From: SZUA-217 sp034658975
GTDB taxonomy: Bacteria > Actinomycetota > Acidimicrobiia > Spongiisociales > ZC4RG35
DNA: 11,434 nt
Direction: 5' to 3'
NCBI GenBank assembly: GCA_034658975.1
Contig: JAYEGJ010000067.1
Coordinates: 1-11,434 of the forward strand
Part shown: in pieces, positions 1-7,087 of the stretch
Layout of the letters: the number at the start of each line of letters is the position of its first letter
Position numbering within the stretch: the first letter of the stretch is position 1
Program-made: the position numbers and the translations under genes
The notes under the pieces: model-generated
What the model saw: only the letters and a program-made list of their open reading frames with translations
Told to the model about the DNA's origin: nothing
Databases searched by the model: none

Positions 1-78
1 CGGAGAGATCAGGGTGTTGTTGAGGATCCCGGTGAGGGTGACGGCGAAGATGAAGAGGAGTGGCGGCCGTCGGAGCAT
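1..78 (-). CDS. N-terminus of a probable MFS transporter (partial)
   Basis: Only the first 26 codons are inside the window; the rest lies beyond the left edge. Reading the minus strand from the ATG at 78-76 gives MLRRPPLLFIFAVTLTGILN and then NTLISP. A short basic start, one hydrophobic helix and an 'N-N-(T/P)-L-(I/L)-xP' end is how the first transmembrane segment of many major facilitator superfamily (DHA1-type drug/proton antiporter) proteins reads. An in-frame stop (TAG) lies four codons upstream of the ATG, which fixes the start closely. No clear Shine-Dalgarno is visible. It follows the candidate small gene at 173-295 on the same strand after about 95 bases, so it could be cotranscribed with it or have its own promoter. 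The MFS assignment rests on one helix only and is an inference; the presence of a membrane-protein start is firmer. Confidence 0.55.
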   Translation of the reverse strand, partial: MLRRPPLLFIFAVTLTGILNNTLISP

Positions 79-172
79 CGGCGGAGGCTAAAGCATCGGG
101 CGACGTGGTTTGTCTCGAAGATCAGCGGAATCGACGACCGGCCCCGCTCCTCACCCAACAACCGCTGTTTGG

Positions 173-295
173 CTATTCGATCGGCACCTCGGTCAACGGA
201 ATCGACTCGCCCTCGACCGGTATCGGCACCTCAATCGGTGTTGGGGATTCCAAGGGCTCCTTTTCCACTTCTATGACGCGGATTTCTCGTCCCAT
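173..295 (-). CDS. Candidate small Pro/Glu/Val-rich protein, 40 aa
   Basis: A short open frame on the minus strand begins MGREIRVIEVEKEPLESP, continues with repeated P-I-E-V-P / I-P-V-E / L-T-E-V-P-I-E units and ends at TAG (175-173). The protein is acidic, lacks Cys, Trp and aromatic residues, and is probably extended rather than globular. The start region overlaps the last 25 bases of the upstream 268-residue gene in another frame, suggesting translational coupling. In-frame ATGs also exist at 301-299 and 322-320. An AAGGAG lies 11 bases before the ATG at 301 and an AGGA about 9 bases before the ATG at 295, so either start is possible. About two thirds of third codon positions are G or C, compatible with a real high-GC gene. 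I have an impression that small proteins opening with 'REIRVIE' occur in actinobacteria, but cannot verify it. Function unknown. Confidence 0.5.
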   Translation of the reverse strand: MGREIRVIEVEKEPLESPTPIEVPIPVEGESIPLTEVPIE

Positions 296-1077
296 GTCCA
301 TTTGTCCTGGTTCTCCTTCCATTCGTTGAGGAATCTGTCGGTCTCGCCTCCGTCCGGCTTGCCCACCTTGCCCACCGAGACCAGTGTCGAGGAGGGCCTG
401 GCGAAGAAATCGGTGATGGTCTCCGGGTCGTCGGTGAAAATGTGGCGCCCGCCGAGCCGCCCGGCCACTGCCACGACCTCGGCCCGAGCGGCCCGGTAGC
501 CGTGTTCATGCTCGACGACCTTGCCGCTGAGGGCCACGACCGCAATCACGTATCCGTCGATGTCGCTGACTCCCAACTCCTGTCGCAGCACCGCCAGCGA
601 CTTGGTGGCGTAGATGCCGCAAGCCGGCGAGCCACAAATCCGCACGGAGTGGGGGACGTCCTCGCCCGGGATCTGATTGAGACACTCGCTGGTCAGGCGC
701 GGCTCCCTCCAGCGAACCATCGCTCCGTGCAAGCCATCCTGCCTGACGGCCCACATCCGAAAGCCGTAGATCGGCGTGGGGGACCAGGCTTCACCTTGGC
801 TCCTCCGAATGTCGTCCAGGACCTCGCTGAGGAACAGCTCGACGGTGCGCCGGCTTCCCTCGATCTCGCCTTTCACCGCCACCAGTTCCTTGTGAGTGTC
901 GGCGAGCTGACGCTGTAGCTCGTCCACCCTGCGGTGAAGTGCGTTGGCCCTGGCCTTGCGCCGATCCACCGTGTGCTCGAGGCGAAGAGCGGGCTCGAGT
1001 TGGTCGGCGACGTCGTACCGCTGGTGATAGCGATGGAGCAACTCCCAGGGATCGGGTGAGCCTGACACCCAATTCAT
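271..1077 (-). CDS. Coiled-coil protein with C-terminal 'CGIYA' Cys/His domain, putatively SOS-controlled
   Basis: A 268-residue soluble protein without signal peptide or membrane segment. Residues about 35-90 are Arg/Glu/Leu-rich heptad-like sequence (VDELQRQLADTHKELVAVKG) that should form a coiled coil. Residues about 98-225 form a compact domain opening with a YGFRMWAV stretch (104-111), then C132, H143, C148 and C153 in 'RICGSPACGIYA', and later 'GKVVEHEHGYRAARAE' (185-200). From memory, 'YG-R-W ... C-CGIYA ... G-V--H--GYRA' is a recurring but uncharacterised actinobacterial domain, usually annotated hypothetical. The spaced Cys/His residues could bind a metal; that is inference. The C-terminal 45 residues are charged and Trp-containing. 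The ATG start follows no Shine-Dalgarno but lies 10 bases after a strong LexA box, so the gene is probably induced by DNA damage. The small protein at 173-295 overlaps its end. Molecular function unknown. Confidence 0.85.
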   Translation of the reverse strand: MNWVSGSPDPWELLHRYHQRYDVADQLEPALRLEHTVDRRKARANALHRRVDELQRQLADTHKELVAVKGEIEGSRRTVELFLSEVLDDIRRSQGEAWSPTPIYGFRMWAVRQDGLHGAMVRWREPRLTSECLNQIPGEDVPHSVRICGSPACGIYATKSLAVLRQELGVSDIDGYVIAVVALSGKVVEHEHGYRAARAEVVAVAGRLGGRHIFTDDPETITDFFARPSSTLVSVGKVGKPDGGETDRFLNEWKENQDKWTWDEKSAS

Positions 1078-1087
1078 CTAAGTCGAT

Positions 1088-1101
1088 CGAACATGTGTTC
1101 G
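1088..1101 (-). promoter_or_regulatory. LexA-binding SOS box upstream of the coiled-coil/CGIYA gene
   Basis: The sequence CGAACATGTGTTCG is a perfect 14-base palindrome that matches the Gram-positive/actinobacterial LexA consensus CGAAC-N4-GTTCG exactly. With flanks it reads TCGAAC-ATGT-GTTCGC, one base away from the mycobacterial form TCGAAC-N4-GTTCGA. It is 10 bases upstream of the minus-strand ATG at 1077 and in intergenic sequence, where a repressor would block transcription. On the plus strand only a decayed gene remnant follows, so the minus-strand gene is the likely target. No convincing -35/-10 pair could be fixed around it. Confidence 0.8.
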
Positions 1102-1172
1102 CAACCGATATCTTCGACCCTTTTCGGTTGCATCGACACACCCTCTCACGACGCGGCTGCCAGACTCAGAAG

Positions 1173-1731
1173 GTGACCATCAGCCCCGACACACGCCGGT
1201 TGCCACCGGGTGTTTGGCTCGGCGCAGCCGGGGTTGTTGCCCTTCTGCTGGCCCTCTCGAGCCGCTATGCCTTCGTCCTCCTTCAACCGGCCCTTCTTTC
1301 CATTGCCCTCGCCATCCCGGCCGGGGTCGGTTTGTGGTGGCTGGCACGGAATGAGGAAGGCAGACGCTGGAGACCCATCGCAATCACCTACGGGATCCTT
1401 TTCCTTGTCTTTCTGCTGACTGGGGGAAAGGCGTACTACGTCGCGCCGATGTACTCGGCGCTGCTGGCTGCGGGTTCTCTTTGGTTCGAGCGCCTGTCGA
1501 GGCTGGGGCGTGGTGGATGACGGGAGGGGCTGTTCTCGGCATCGCCATCGGGCTTCCCTCGGATATGGGATTCCGTCGATAGAGCCGATCTGCTCGAACA
1601 TCGAGATCCTCGGCAACCTCTCCAATCCCTACGGGGTCGACAACGAAGTGGCCGGACAACGTGTGGCTCTTTGCCTCGAACCGAGTAGCCAACTGTCCGA
1701 CATCTGGGGCTCTTTGAGGCATTTCAACTAA
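1173..1731 (+). pseudogene. Remnant of a GT39/PMT-family membrane glycosyltransferase
   Basis: Three overlapping frames together resemble the C-terminal part of glycosyltransferase family 39 (ArnT/PMT-like) proteins, which transfer sugars from polyprenyl phosphates at the membrane. Frame one (1173 to the stop at 1518-1520) has hydrophobic helices, including FVLLQPALLSIALAIPAGVG, and the typical 'LLTGGKAYYVAPMYSALLAAG' type segment (about 1415-1475). Frame two (about 1505-1582) continues with a helix AWWMTGGAVLGIAIGLPSD. Frame three (about 1566-1731) gives the characteristic tail NPYGVDNEVAGQRVALC followed by an L-S-D-I-W-G-S-L-R-H-F end. Two frame changes are needed, the long N-terminal part carrying the catalytic Asp-containing loop is absent, and the soluble segment usually found before the tail appears mostly deleted. 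There is no plausible start. I infer a decayed gene rather than a sequencing error because several independent defects are present. Confidence 0.75.
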
Positions 1732-1786
1732 AAGAGACCCGGTACCCCTTCACCGACCGGGGGGACGTAATTAGGGTTCCCCGACA

Positions 1787-4516
1787 ATGAACGGTCTTCC
1801 CGATGGCGTAGTCACGTTCGTCTTCACAGACATCGAAGGCAGCACCCGTCTTTGGGAGGATGCCCCCGACGTCATGATGGACGCCCTGCGCCAACATGAC
1901 GACGCCATCGATGGCGTTGTTGCCGCCCACAACGGTCAGTCGGTCAAGCCACGCGGCGAAGGCGACTCCAGGTTCCTGGTGTTCGCCAATGCCGTCGACG
2001 CGGTGGCCGCGGCGTCCGAGATTCAAACCCGCCTCGCCGAAATCGACTGGGTTTCACCACGGCCAATCCGGGTGCGGTCATCCGTGCACACGGGGATGGC
2101 CGACCTCCAACTGGGTGACTACTACGGAGCTGCTGTCAACAGGGCGGCAAGGCTGCGAGCCATCGGCCATGGCGGTCAGACTCTTTTGTCGAGATCGACC
2201 TGGGAGCTGGCCCAGGACGGCCTGCCGGCCGGAGTGACCATCACCGATTTGGGCGAACACATGCTGAAGGACCTGACGCGGCCTGAGCACGTCTACCAGC
2301 TCAACCCTCCAGGCATCCCCCAGGACTTCCCCCCGGCTAAGTCGCTGGGCGCGGTCCCCAACAATCTGCCCCAACAGCTCACTGATTTCGTTGGTCGAGA
2401 ATCAGAGTTGGGAGAAGCTCAGCGCCTGCTCCACCACACGAGGCTCCTGACCATCCTCGCCCCGGGAGGGACCGGGAAATCTCGCCTGGCCATCCAGCTA
2501 GCGGCGGACGTGACCGAGCACTATCCCGACGGCGTCTACTTCATCAGCCTGGCCGAGGTCGGCCACGCCGACGACGTCATCCAGGCCGTCGCCGAATCGA
2601 TTGGCATTGCCTTCTCATCCGACGAGCGACCACAGGACCAGCTGCACAAGTATCTGGCGAACAAGACCCAGCTACTCGTTTTCGACAACTTCGAGCACGT
2701 GATTGACGCGGCGGCCGTGGTCTCAGGCATCCTCAGGGCGACATCGAGCGTCTGCGTCGTGGTGACATCTCGGGCGAAATTGAACGTGAGCGGGGAGACG
2801 GTTCTAGCACTCGGGGGCCTTGAGACGAGTTGGGAGATAGAAGAAGAGGCGCTCGGGACGAGTGGTGTGCGCCTGTTCCTCGATGCCGCCAAGCGCTCAG
2901 ATGCGAGTTTCTCCCTGGATTCGGAGGATCTCGACCCTCTCGAGAAGATCCTTGGCCTGACCGGTGGAATGCCGCTGGGGATACTTCTCGCCGCTGCCTG
3001 GGTCGACGTATTGCCCATTGGAGAGATTGCCACAGAGATAGAGAAGAGCCTCGACTTCCTCGAGACGCAGATGGGCGATGTCCCGGATCGGCATCGAAGC
3101 GTCCGTGCCGTTTTCGACTACTCATGGGAGCTGCTCACGCCGACAGAGCGCGAGGTATACACGGCTCTTTCGGTGTTCAGGGGTGGGTTTTCTCGCGAGG
3201 CCGCCGATCGGGTTGCGGGAGCGTCCCTGCGTGATGTGGCGACTCTGGTCAATAAGTCCCTGATCACGCCTAGCGCCTCCAAGGATCGATACAGCCTCCA
3301 TGAGCTGCTCCGTCAGTTCGCCGCCTCCGAGTTGGATGGCGACGGCGACCGGTCGGCTCAGGTGAAAGAAGCCCACGCTGCGTTCTACAAGGCAGAGATG
3401 GAACGGGTGGCTGTGGACTTCGTCTCGCAAGACCAGCTCCAAGTGCTCGCCAACATCGAACGCGACCTGGAAAACGTCCGGGTTGCTTGGCGTCATGCCG
3501 TTGCGAGAAAGGACGCCGCTCTCGGACAATCGCTCGTACTGCCCCTGGTGTTTCTGTATGAGGTCAGGGGTTGGTACCCGGCCGGTGCCTCCTTGTTCGC
3601 CGGGGGCGCAGAAGCCTTCGCCGGCTCCGGGGAGGGACCGGATTCCGTCATGTATTCACTCGCGAGGGCTTCGGAGACCTACTGCACAGTGCTGCTCGGC
3701 CAGCCCAACGCGGAGACCGCGCTGAGTGTCGTGGACATCGCCCGCCGCTCCGGTGACCCGATCGGCTATTGGATTTCGCTTCAGGCCGCGGCGATAACGA
3801 TGGCCCACATCGGAGACGCCGACAAGATGGTCGAGGTGACCGGCGAGATGATCACCACCGGAGAGCGAATTCCAGGTTCATGGTGGACCGCAGGTGGAAA
3901 GAACTGGCAAACCCTCGCGGTCCTCATGCAGGGCGACTTGGAAAAGGCGCATCGGCTGATGTCGGAAGCGAAGAGCGTCTTTGAGCCCAGCAACGAGTAC
4001 TACATGATGAGCTGGACCCTGTGGCTCGAGGCTCTGATCGCAACCACCGAACAGCGATTCGAGGATGCCATCCGGGTGCTTGGTCGACAGGTTGAACGCA
4101 GTCGTACCTTCGGGTACCGGCGAGCGACGATGGTCGGGTATGAAGCCCTCGGACAGGCCCAGGAGTCCGCCGGAGACTTCGAATCGGCGGAACGGTCATA
4201 CATCGAGAGCCTCGCCGTCGCCGAGGGCACCGGTGTCGAATACGGCGTCCTCTCGATGATGGTTCGGGTGGCAAATCTGCACGGGAGGACGGGCAGCGAA
4301 GAGGATGCCGTCGCCCTGCTCGGGTCGGTGATAGCCGAGCCCCGCAGTGCTCAGCAGACGATGTCCGACCCGGTGCCCGTGATCGACATGGCAACAGAGG
4401 TGCTCGACCGCATCAAGCCGCAGGTGGGGGCGGGGGAGTATGCCGCTGCCTACCAAAGAGGTTCCGCAGAGCCCTACGACGTAGCTGCGAAGCGTCTCAT
4501 CGAGAGCATCCGCTAG
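1787..4516 (+). CDS. Class III nucleotidyl cyclase - NB-ARC (STAND) ATPase - TPR regulator
   Basis: A 909-residue multidomain cytoplasmic signalling protein. Residues about 6-175 are a class III adenylate/guanylate cyclase domain: metal-binding Asp candidates D15 (FVFTDIEGSTRLWE) and D60 (GEGDSRFLVF), and the transition-state pair N118/R122 in YGAAVNRAARL, all retained, so it may be active. Residues about 190-480 are an NB-ARC-like STAND ATPase beginning 'LTDFVGRESEL', with Walker A GGTGKS (227-232), Walker B LLVFDNFEH (D300), a VVVTSR sensor strand and a GGMPLGILLAAA motif. A winged-helix-like part follows (SVFRGGFSREAADRV, SLHELLRQFAASEL). Residues about 550-890 are helical TPR-like repeats. 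No LuxR or BTAD DNA-binding domain is present at either end, so it probably signals through nucleotide production or protein contacts. ATG start with only a weak AGGG upstream; a TAATTA at 1768-1773 could be a -10 element. Ligand and product (cAMP or cGMP) cannot be told from sequence. Confidence 0.93.
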   Translation: MNGLPDGVVTFVFTDIEGSTRLWEDAPDVMMDALRQHDDAIDGVVAAHNGQSVKPRGEGDSRFLVFANAVDAVAAASEIQTRLAEIDWVSPRPIRVRSSVHTGMADLQLGDYYGAAVNRAARLRAIGHGGQTLLSRSTWELAQDGLPAGVTITDLGEHMLKDLTRPEHVYQLNPPGIPQDFPPAKSLGAVPNNLPQQLTDFVGRESELGEAQRLLHHTRLLTILAPGGTGKSRLAIQLAADVTEHYPDGVYFISLAEVGHADDVIQAVAESIGIAFSSDERPQDQLHKYLANKTQLLVFDNFEHVIDAAAVVSGILRATSSVCVVVTSRAKLNVSGETVLALGGLETSWEIEEEALGTSGVRLFLDAAKRSDASFSLDSEDLDPLEKILGLTGGMPLGILLAAAWVDVLPIGEIATEIEKSLDFLETQMGDVPDRHRSVRAVFDYSWELLTPTEREVYTALSVFRGGFSREAADRVAGASLRDVATLVNKSLITPSASKDRYSLHELLRQFAASELDGDGDRSAQVKEAHAAFYKAEMERVAVDFVSQDQLQVLANIERDLENVRVAWRHAVARKDAALGQSLVLPLVFLYEVRGWYPAGASLFAGGAEAFAGSGEGPDSVMYSLARASETYCTVLLGQPNAETALSVVDIARRSGDPIGYWISLQAAAITMAHIGDADKMVEVTGEMITTGERIPGSWWTAGGKNWQTLAVLMQGDLEKAHRLMSEAKSVFEPSNEYYMMSWTLWLEALIATTEQRFEDAIRVLGRQVERSRTFGYRRATMVGYEALGQAQESAGDFESAERSYIESLAVAEGTGVEYGVLSMMVRVANLHGRTGSEEDAVALLGSVIAEPRSAQQTMSDPVPVIDMATEVLDRIKPQVGAGEYAAAYQRGSAEPYDVAAKRLIESIR

Positions 4517-4517
4517 C

Positions 4518-4552
4518 CAGGGTCAGCGCTCGGAATCCGAGCGCTGACCCTG
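4518..4552. terminator. Perfect 16-bp hairpin between convergent genes
   Basis: The arm CAGGGTCAGCGCTCGG is followed by a three-base AAT loop and its exact reverse complement. It begins two bases after the stop of the cyclase/NB-ARC gene and ends 18 bases before the stop of the convergent ABC permease gene, so it can serve both strands. No T-run follows on either side, as is common for terminator-like hairpins in high-GC actinobacteria. Confidence 0.75.
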
Positions 4553-4570
4553 AGCAACGCTTCGAGGTAT

Positions 4571-7084
4571 CTACTCGTAGGAGATCGCCTGGAGCACGTC
4601 GAGGCGGGCGGCCTTGCGGGCCGGGCCGATCGAAGCGATCAGACCCGCCACCACCGACAACCCCAGCCACATGATGAGCTGGGTGTGAGGCAGGGCAAAG
4701 CTGCCCAACCCGTCGTCCGCCAGCGAGGTGACGACTCCGAAACCGATGAGACTTCCGATGAGGACTCCGAGGAGGGCCCCGAACGTCGCGGTGATAATGG
4801 CTTCCCAGCGGACCATGCGACGGACCTGGGGTCGGCTCATTCCGACCGCTCGCAACAGCCCGATCTCCCGGGTGCGCTCGACGATCGAGAGAGCCAGGGT
4901 GTTGGCGATCCCGAGGAGGGCGATGACAAGGGCAAGGCCCAGCAGTCCGGTGAACAGGGCGACCATCTGGTCGACCTGGGCTTCGGCCTCGGCGATCTGG
5001 TCTGACTTGGTGTTCACATCCACGTTGGGGAACTCGGCGAGTGCGGTTTCGGCTGCCGCCTGGCCTTCCTCGAGGGTCACGCCGTCGGCGAGCCTGGTGA
5101 ACGCAATCATGATCTGGTCATCGCTCAGGTTCTCGACGAAGACATCTTCGGCGATCACGTAGTTGGCGAAGGTGGAGTCGGTGTAGGTGCCGACGATCTC
5201 GGTCGGAACGGTGTCGGAGCCCCGGTAGACAACGTCGACGGAATCCCCGACCGCCCAACCGCTGCTCTCCAGCGTGTTCTCGTCGACCAGCAGGCCGTTG
5301 CCGAGATCGGCGAGATCGATAGATGGTCCGAAGTCGTAGACCCGGAGGACGGTGTCGGGGTCGATCCCCGCCACGTTGAGTTCAACGTCGTCGACTTCGA
5401 AGTTTCCGGCACTTACGGCCGAGACAACTGAGAACTCCTCCTGGTTCTCGAGTGCGGTAATGGCATTGGGGCTGACACCGGTGGTGAAGTTCGTCGATGC
5501 GAACGCAAGATCCGCCGGGAACGACCCTTCGAGTGTGTCGGTAACAGAAGCTTTGATGGAGGCGGCGAAGATCGAGGTGAATGCGACCAGCGCAACGCCG
5601 ATCATCAGGGCCGAGGCCGTCGAAGCGGTCCGCCTCGGCTGACGAACCGTGTTCTCCTTGGCGAGCTTGCCGGTGATACCGCGCATCGGGACCGACAGGA
5701 CCCGGGCCACCGGACCGGCCACCAGCGGAGCAAGAGTGGAGAGACCCATGAACAGGCCCACGGCCCCAGTTGCCACCAATACCAGGGACGCACCGTTCTC
5801 CAGCAGGAGCCCGGCGGTCATGGCCAGGGCACCAACGCCTGCAAGGGCGGAGCCAACGATGGTCCTCATTCGCAGCGACCTGGGTGTGGTCCGTGCGGTG
5901 GTCTCGGACATTGCTGCCACGGGTGGAATCGAAGAGGCCCGTCTGGCGGGGAGGACCGCCGAGAAGAGGGTCACGATGATGCCGACCGCCATTGAGACGA
6001 CAACGGTGCGGACCTCAACTGTCAGCGGGCCTTCGGGCAGTCCGAATCCTGCTGCCGCCATGGCTGCCTTGATACCACCAGCAACTCCGATCCCGGCGAG
6101 GACACCGACTGCGGAGGCGAGCACCGCGATGAAGGTCGCCTCGATGAGGACAAGGCGCACGACCTGAGATCCGGTGGCTCCCACCGCCCTCAGCAGGGCC
6201 AGTTCCCTCACCCGCTGGGCGACGGTGATGCGGAAGGTGTTTTGGATCACGAAGGCGCCAACGAACACCGCCACGCCGGCGAAGGCGAGGAGTGCGGTGC
6301 TGAGGAAACCGAGACCATCGGTGACATCGTCGAGCACCTCCTGGGTTTGCTGCTCACCGGTCACGACTTCCGCTGTTGCGGGTAGGACCGTTGACATCTC
6401 TTCGACGAGATCGTCGGGTTCGACACCGTCCACGGCGAGAATGTCGATTGCCGAGAACCTTCCTTCCATGTCGAACAACTCTTGGGCCCGGGATATCTCG
6501 AATGCCGAGAGAGTGGCCCCGGCGAGGTTGTCCTCGGTGCCGAAGTTGGCCAGCCCGACAATCGTGAATGTGTCGATGCCGCCAATGGTCTGGATGTCGA
6601 TCTCGTTGCCAACGGACAGACCTTGCGAGTTGGCCGTGGCCACGTCGATCGCCACCTCGTCGGCAGCTTTCGGAGGCCTGCCATTCTCATCCGAGATGAT
6701 GAGACTGTTGAGGGCCGGTTCGTTGACCCAGGAGAACCCGAGTGTGGGCGGTCCTTGCCCGCCAATCGGCTCCCCTTCGGCATCGATCATCTGGGCGAAC
6801 CCGGCGACCGAACCGACGGCAACGGCTACGTTTTCGATCCCCTGGACTTCGGCGAGTAGAGACTCGTCTAGATAGGCCTCGTCGGCGGCCAGGGTCTGGT
6901 CGGGGCGAACGGTGGCGTCGACACCGGCGTACACGTCGGTGAAGAGGGTTTCGAAGCGGGCGTTGATGGTGTCGGTGAATACGAATGATCCGGCGACGAA
7001 GGCGACTCCGAGGACAATGGACAGTCCGGTGAGGGCCATCCTCAGCCGGTTGGCCGTCAGGCCTTTGATGGCTGTGCGAATCAT
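4571..7084 (-). CDS. ABC transporter permease, MacB/FtsX type, 10 TM
   Basis: An 837-residue permease built as two FtsX/MacB-like halves. TM1 (about 18-38) is followed by an extracytoplasmic MacB-type core domain (about 45-255). The first FtsX unit has TMs near 262-282, 310-335 and 362-382, with a cytoplasmic coupling motif RVRELALLRAVGATG (291-305). Helices near 405-425 and 433-458 are followed by a second half: TM near 488-510, extracytoplasmic domain about 515-700, then TMs near 707-732, 763-788 and 803-822, with the matching motif ERTREIGLLRAVGMS (736-750). It ends 'LDVLQAISYE', a usual ending of the family. The ATG has GGGAG about 8 bases upstream and lies 3 bases beyond the ATPase stop, so the two are cotranslated. 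Such permeases work with a MacB/LolD-type ATPase in moving or extracting lipids, peptides or antibiotics by mechanotransmission rather than a classical channel. No MacA/HlyD-type partner is encoded nearby. Substrate unknown. Confidence 0.95.
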   Translation of the reverse strand: MIRTAIKGLTANRLRMALTGLSIVLGVAFVAGSFVFTDTINARFETLFTDVYAGVDATVRPDQTLAADEAYLDESLLAEVQGIENVAVAVGSVAGFAQMIDAEGEPIGGQGPPTLGFSWVNEPALNSLIISDENGRPPKAADEVAIDVATANSQGLSVGNEIDIQTIGGIDTFTIVGLANFGTEDNLAGATLSAFEISRAQELFDMEGRFSAIDILAVDGVEPDDLVEEMSTVLPATAEVVTGEQQTQEVLDDVTDGLGFLSTALLAFAGVAVFVGAFVIQNTFRITVAQRVRELALLRAVGATGSQVVRLVLIEATFIAVLASAVGVLAGIGVAGGIKAAMAAAGFGLPEGPLTVEVRTVVVSMAVGIIVTLFSAVLPARRASSIPPVAAMSETTARTTPRSLRMRTIVGSALAGVGALAMTAGLLLENGASLVLVATGAVGLFMGLSTLAPLVAGPVARVLSVPMRGITGKLAKENTVRQPRRTASTASALMIGVALVAFTSIFAASIKASVTDTLEGSFPADLAFASTNFTTGVSPNAITALENQEEFSVVSAVSAGNFEVDDVELNVAGIDPDTVLRVYDFGPSIDLADLGNGLLVDENTLESSGWAVGDSVDVVYRGSDTVPTEIVGTYTDSTFANYVIAEDVFVENLSDDQIMIAFTRLADGVTLEEGQAAAETALAEFPNVDVNTKSDQIAEAEAQVDQMVALFTGLLGLALVIALLGIANTLALSIVERTREIGLLRAVGMSRPQVRRMVRWEAIITATFGALLGVLIGSLIGFGVVTSLADDGLGSFALPHTQLIMWLGLSVVAGLIASIGPARKAARLDVLQAISYE

Positions 7085-7087
7085 GAT

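Noticed and set aside
442..918. Long plus-strand open frame, 158 residues
   Set aside because: It is antisense to the coiled-coil/CGIYA gene, has shadow-like composition and no recognisable motif; the opposite strand has clear protein features.
939..1520. Plus-strand frame of 193 residues taken as one intact gene
   Set aside because: Its first half is antisense to the 268-residue gene and spans the LexA box; only the part after about 1173 resembles a protein family, and that part continues in other frames. Treated as a pseudogene.
1738..1761. Hairpin CCCGGT-N12-ACCGGG between the glycosyltransferase remnant and the cyclase gene
   Set aside because: Only six base pairs with a long loop and no T-run; expected by chance in GC-rich DNA. 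A vestigial terminator cannot be excluded.
1768..1773. TAATTA as -10 element for the cyclase/NB-ARC gene
   Set aside because: No acceptable -35 sequence at 16-18 bases; mentioned in the gene entry only.
5649..6875. Two long plus-strand open frames (5649-6167, 6174-6875)
   Set aside because: Ser/Thr/Ala/Pro-rich shadows opposite the ABC permease, whose FtsX motifs and helices are unambiguous.
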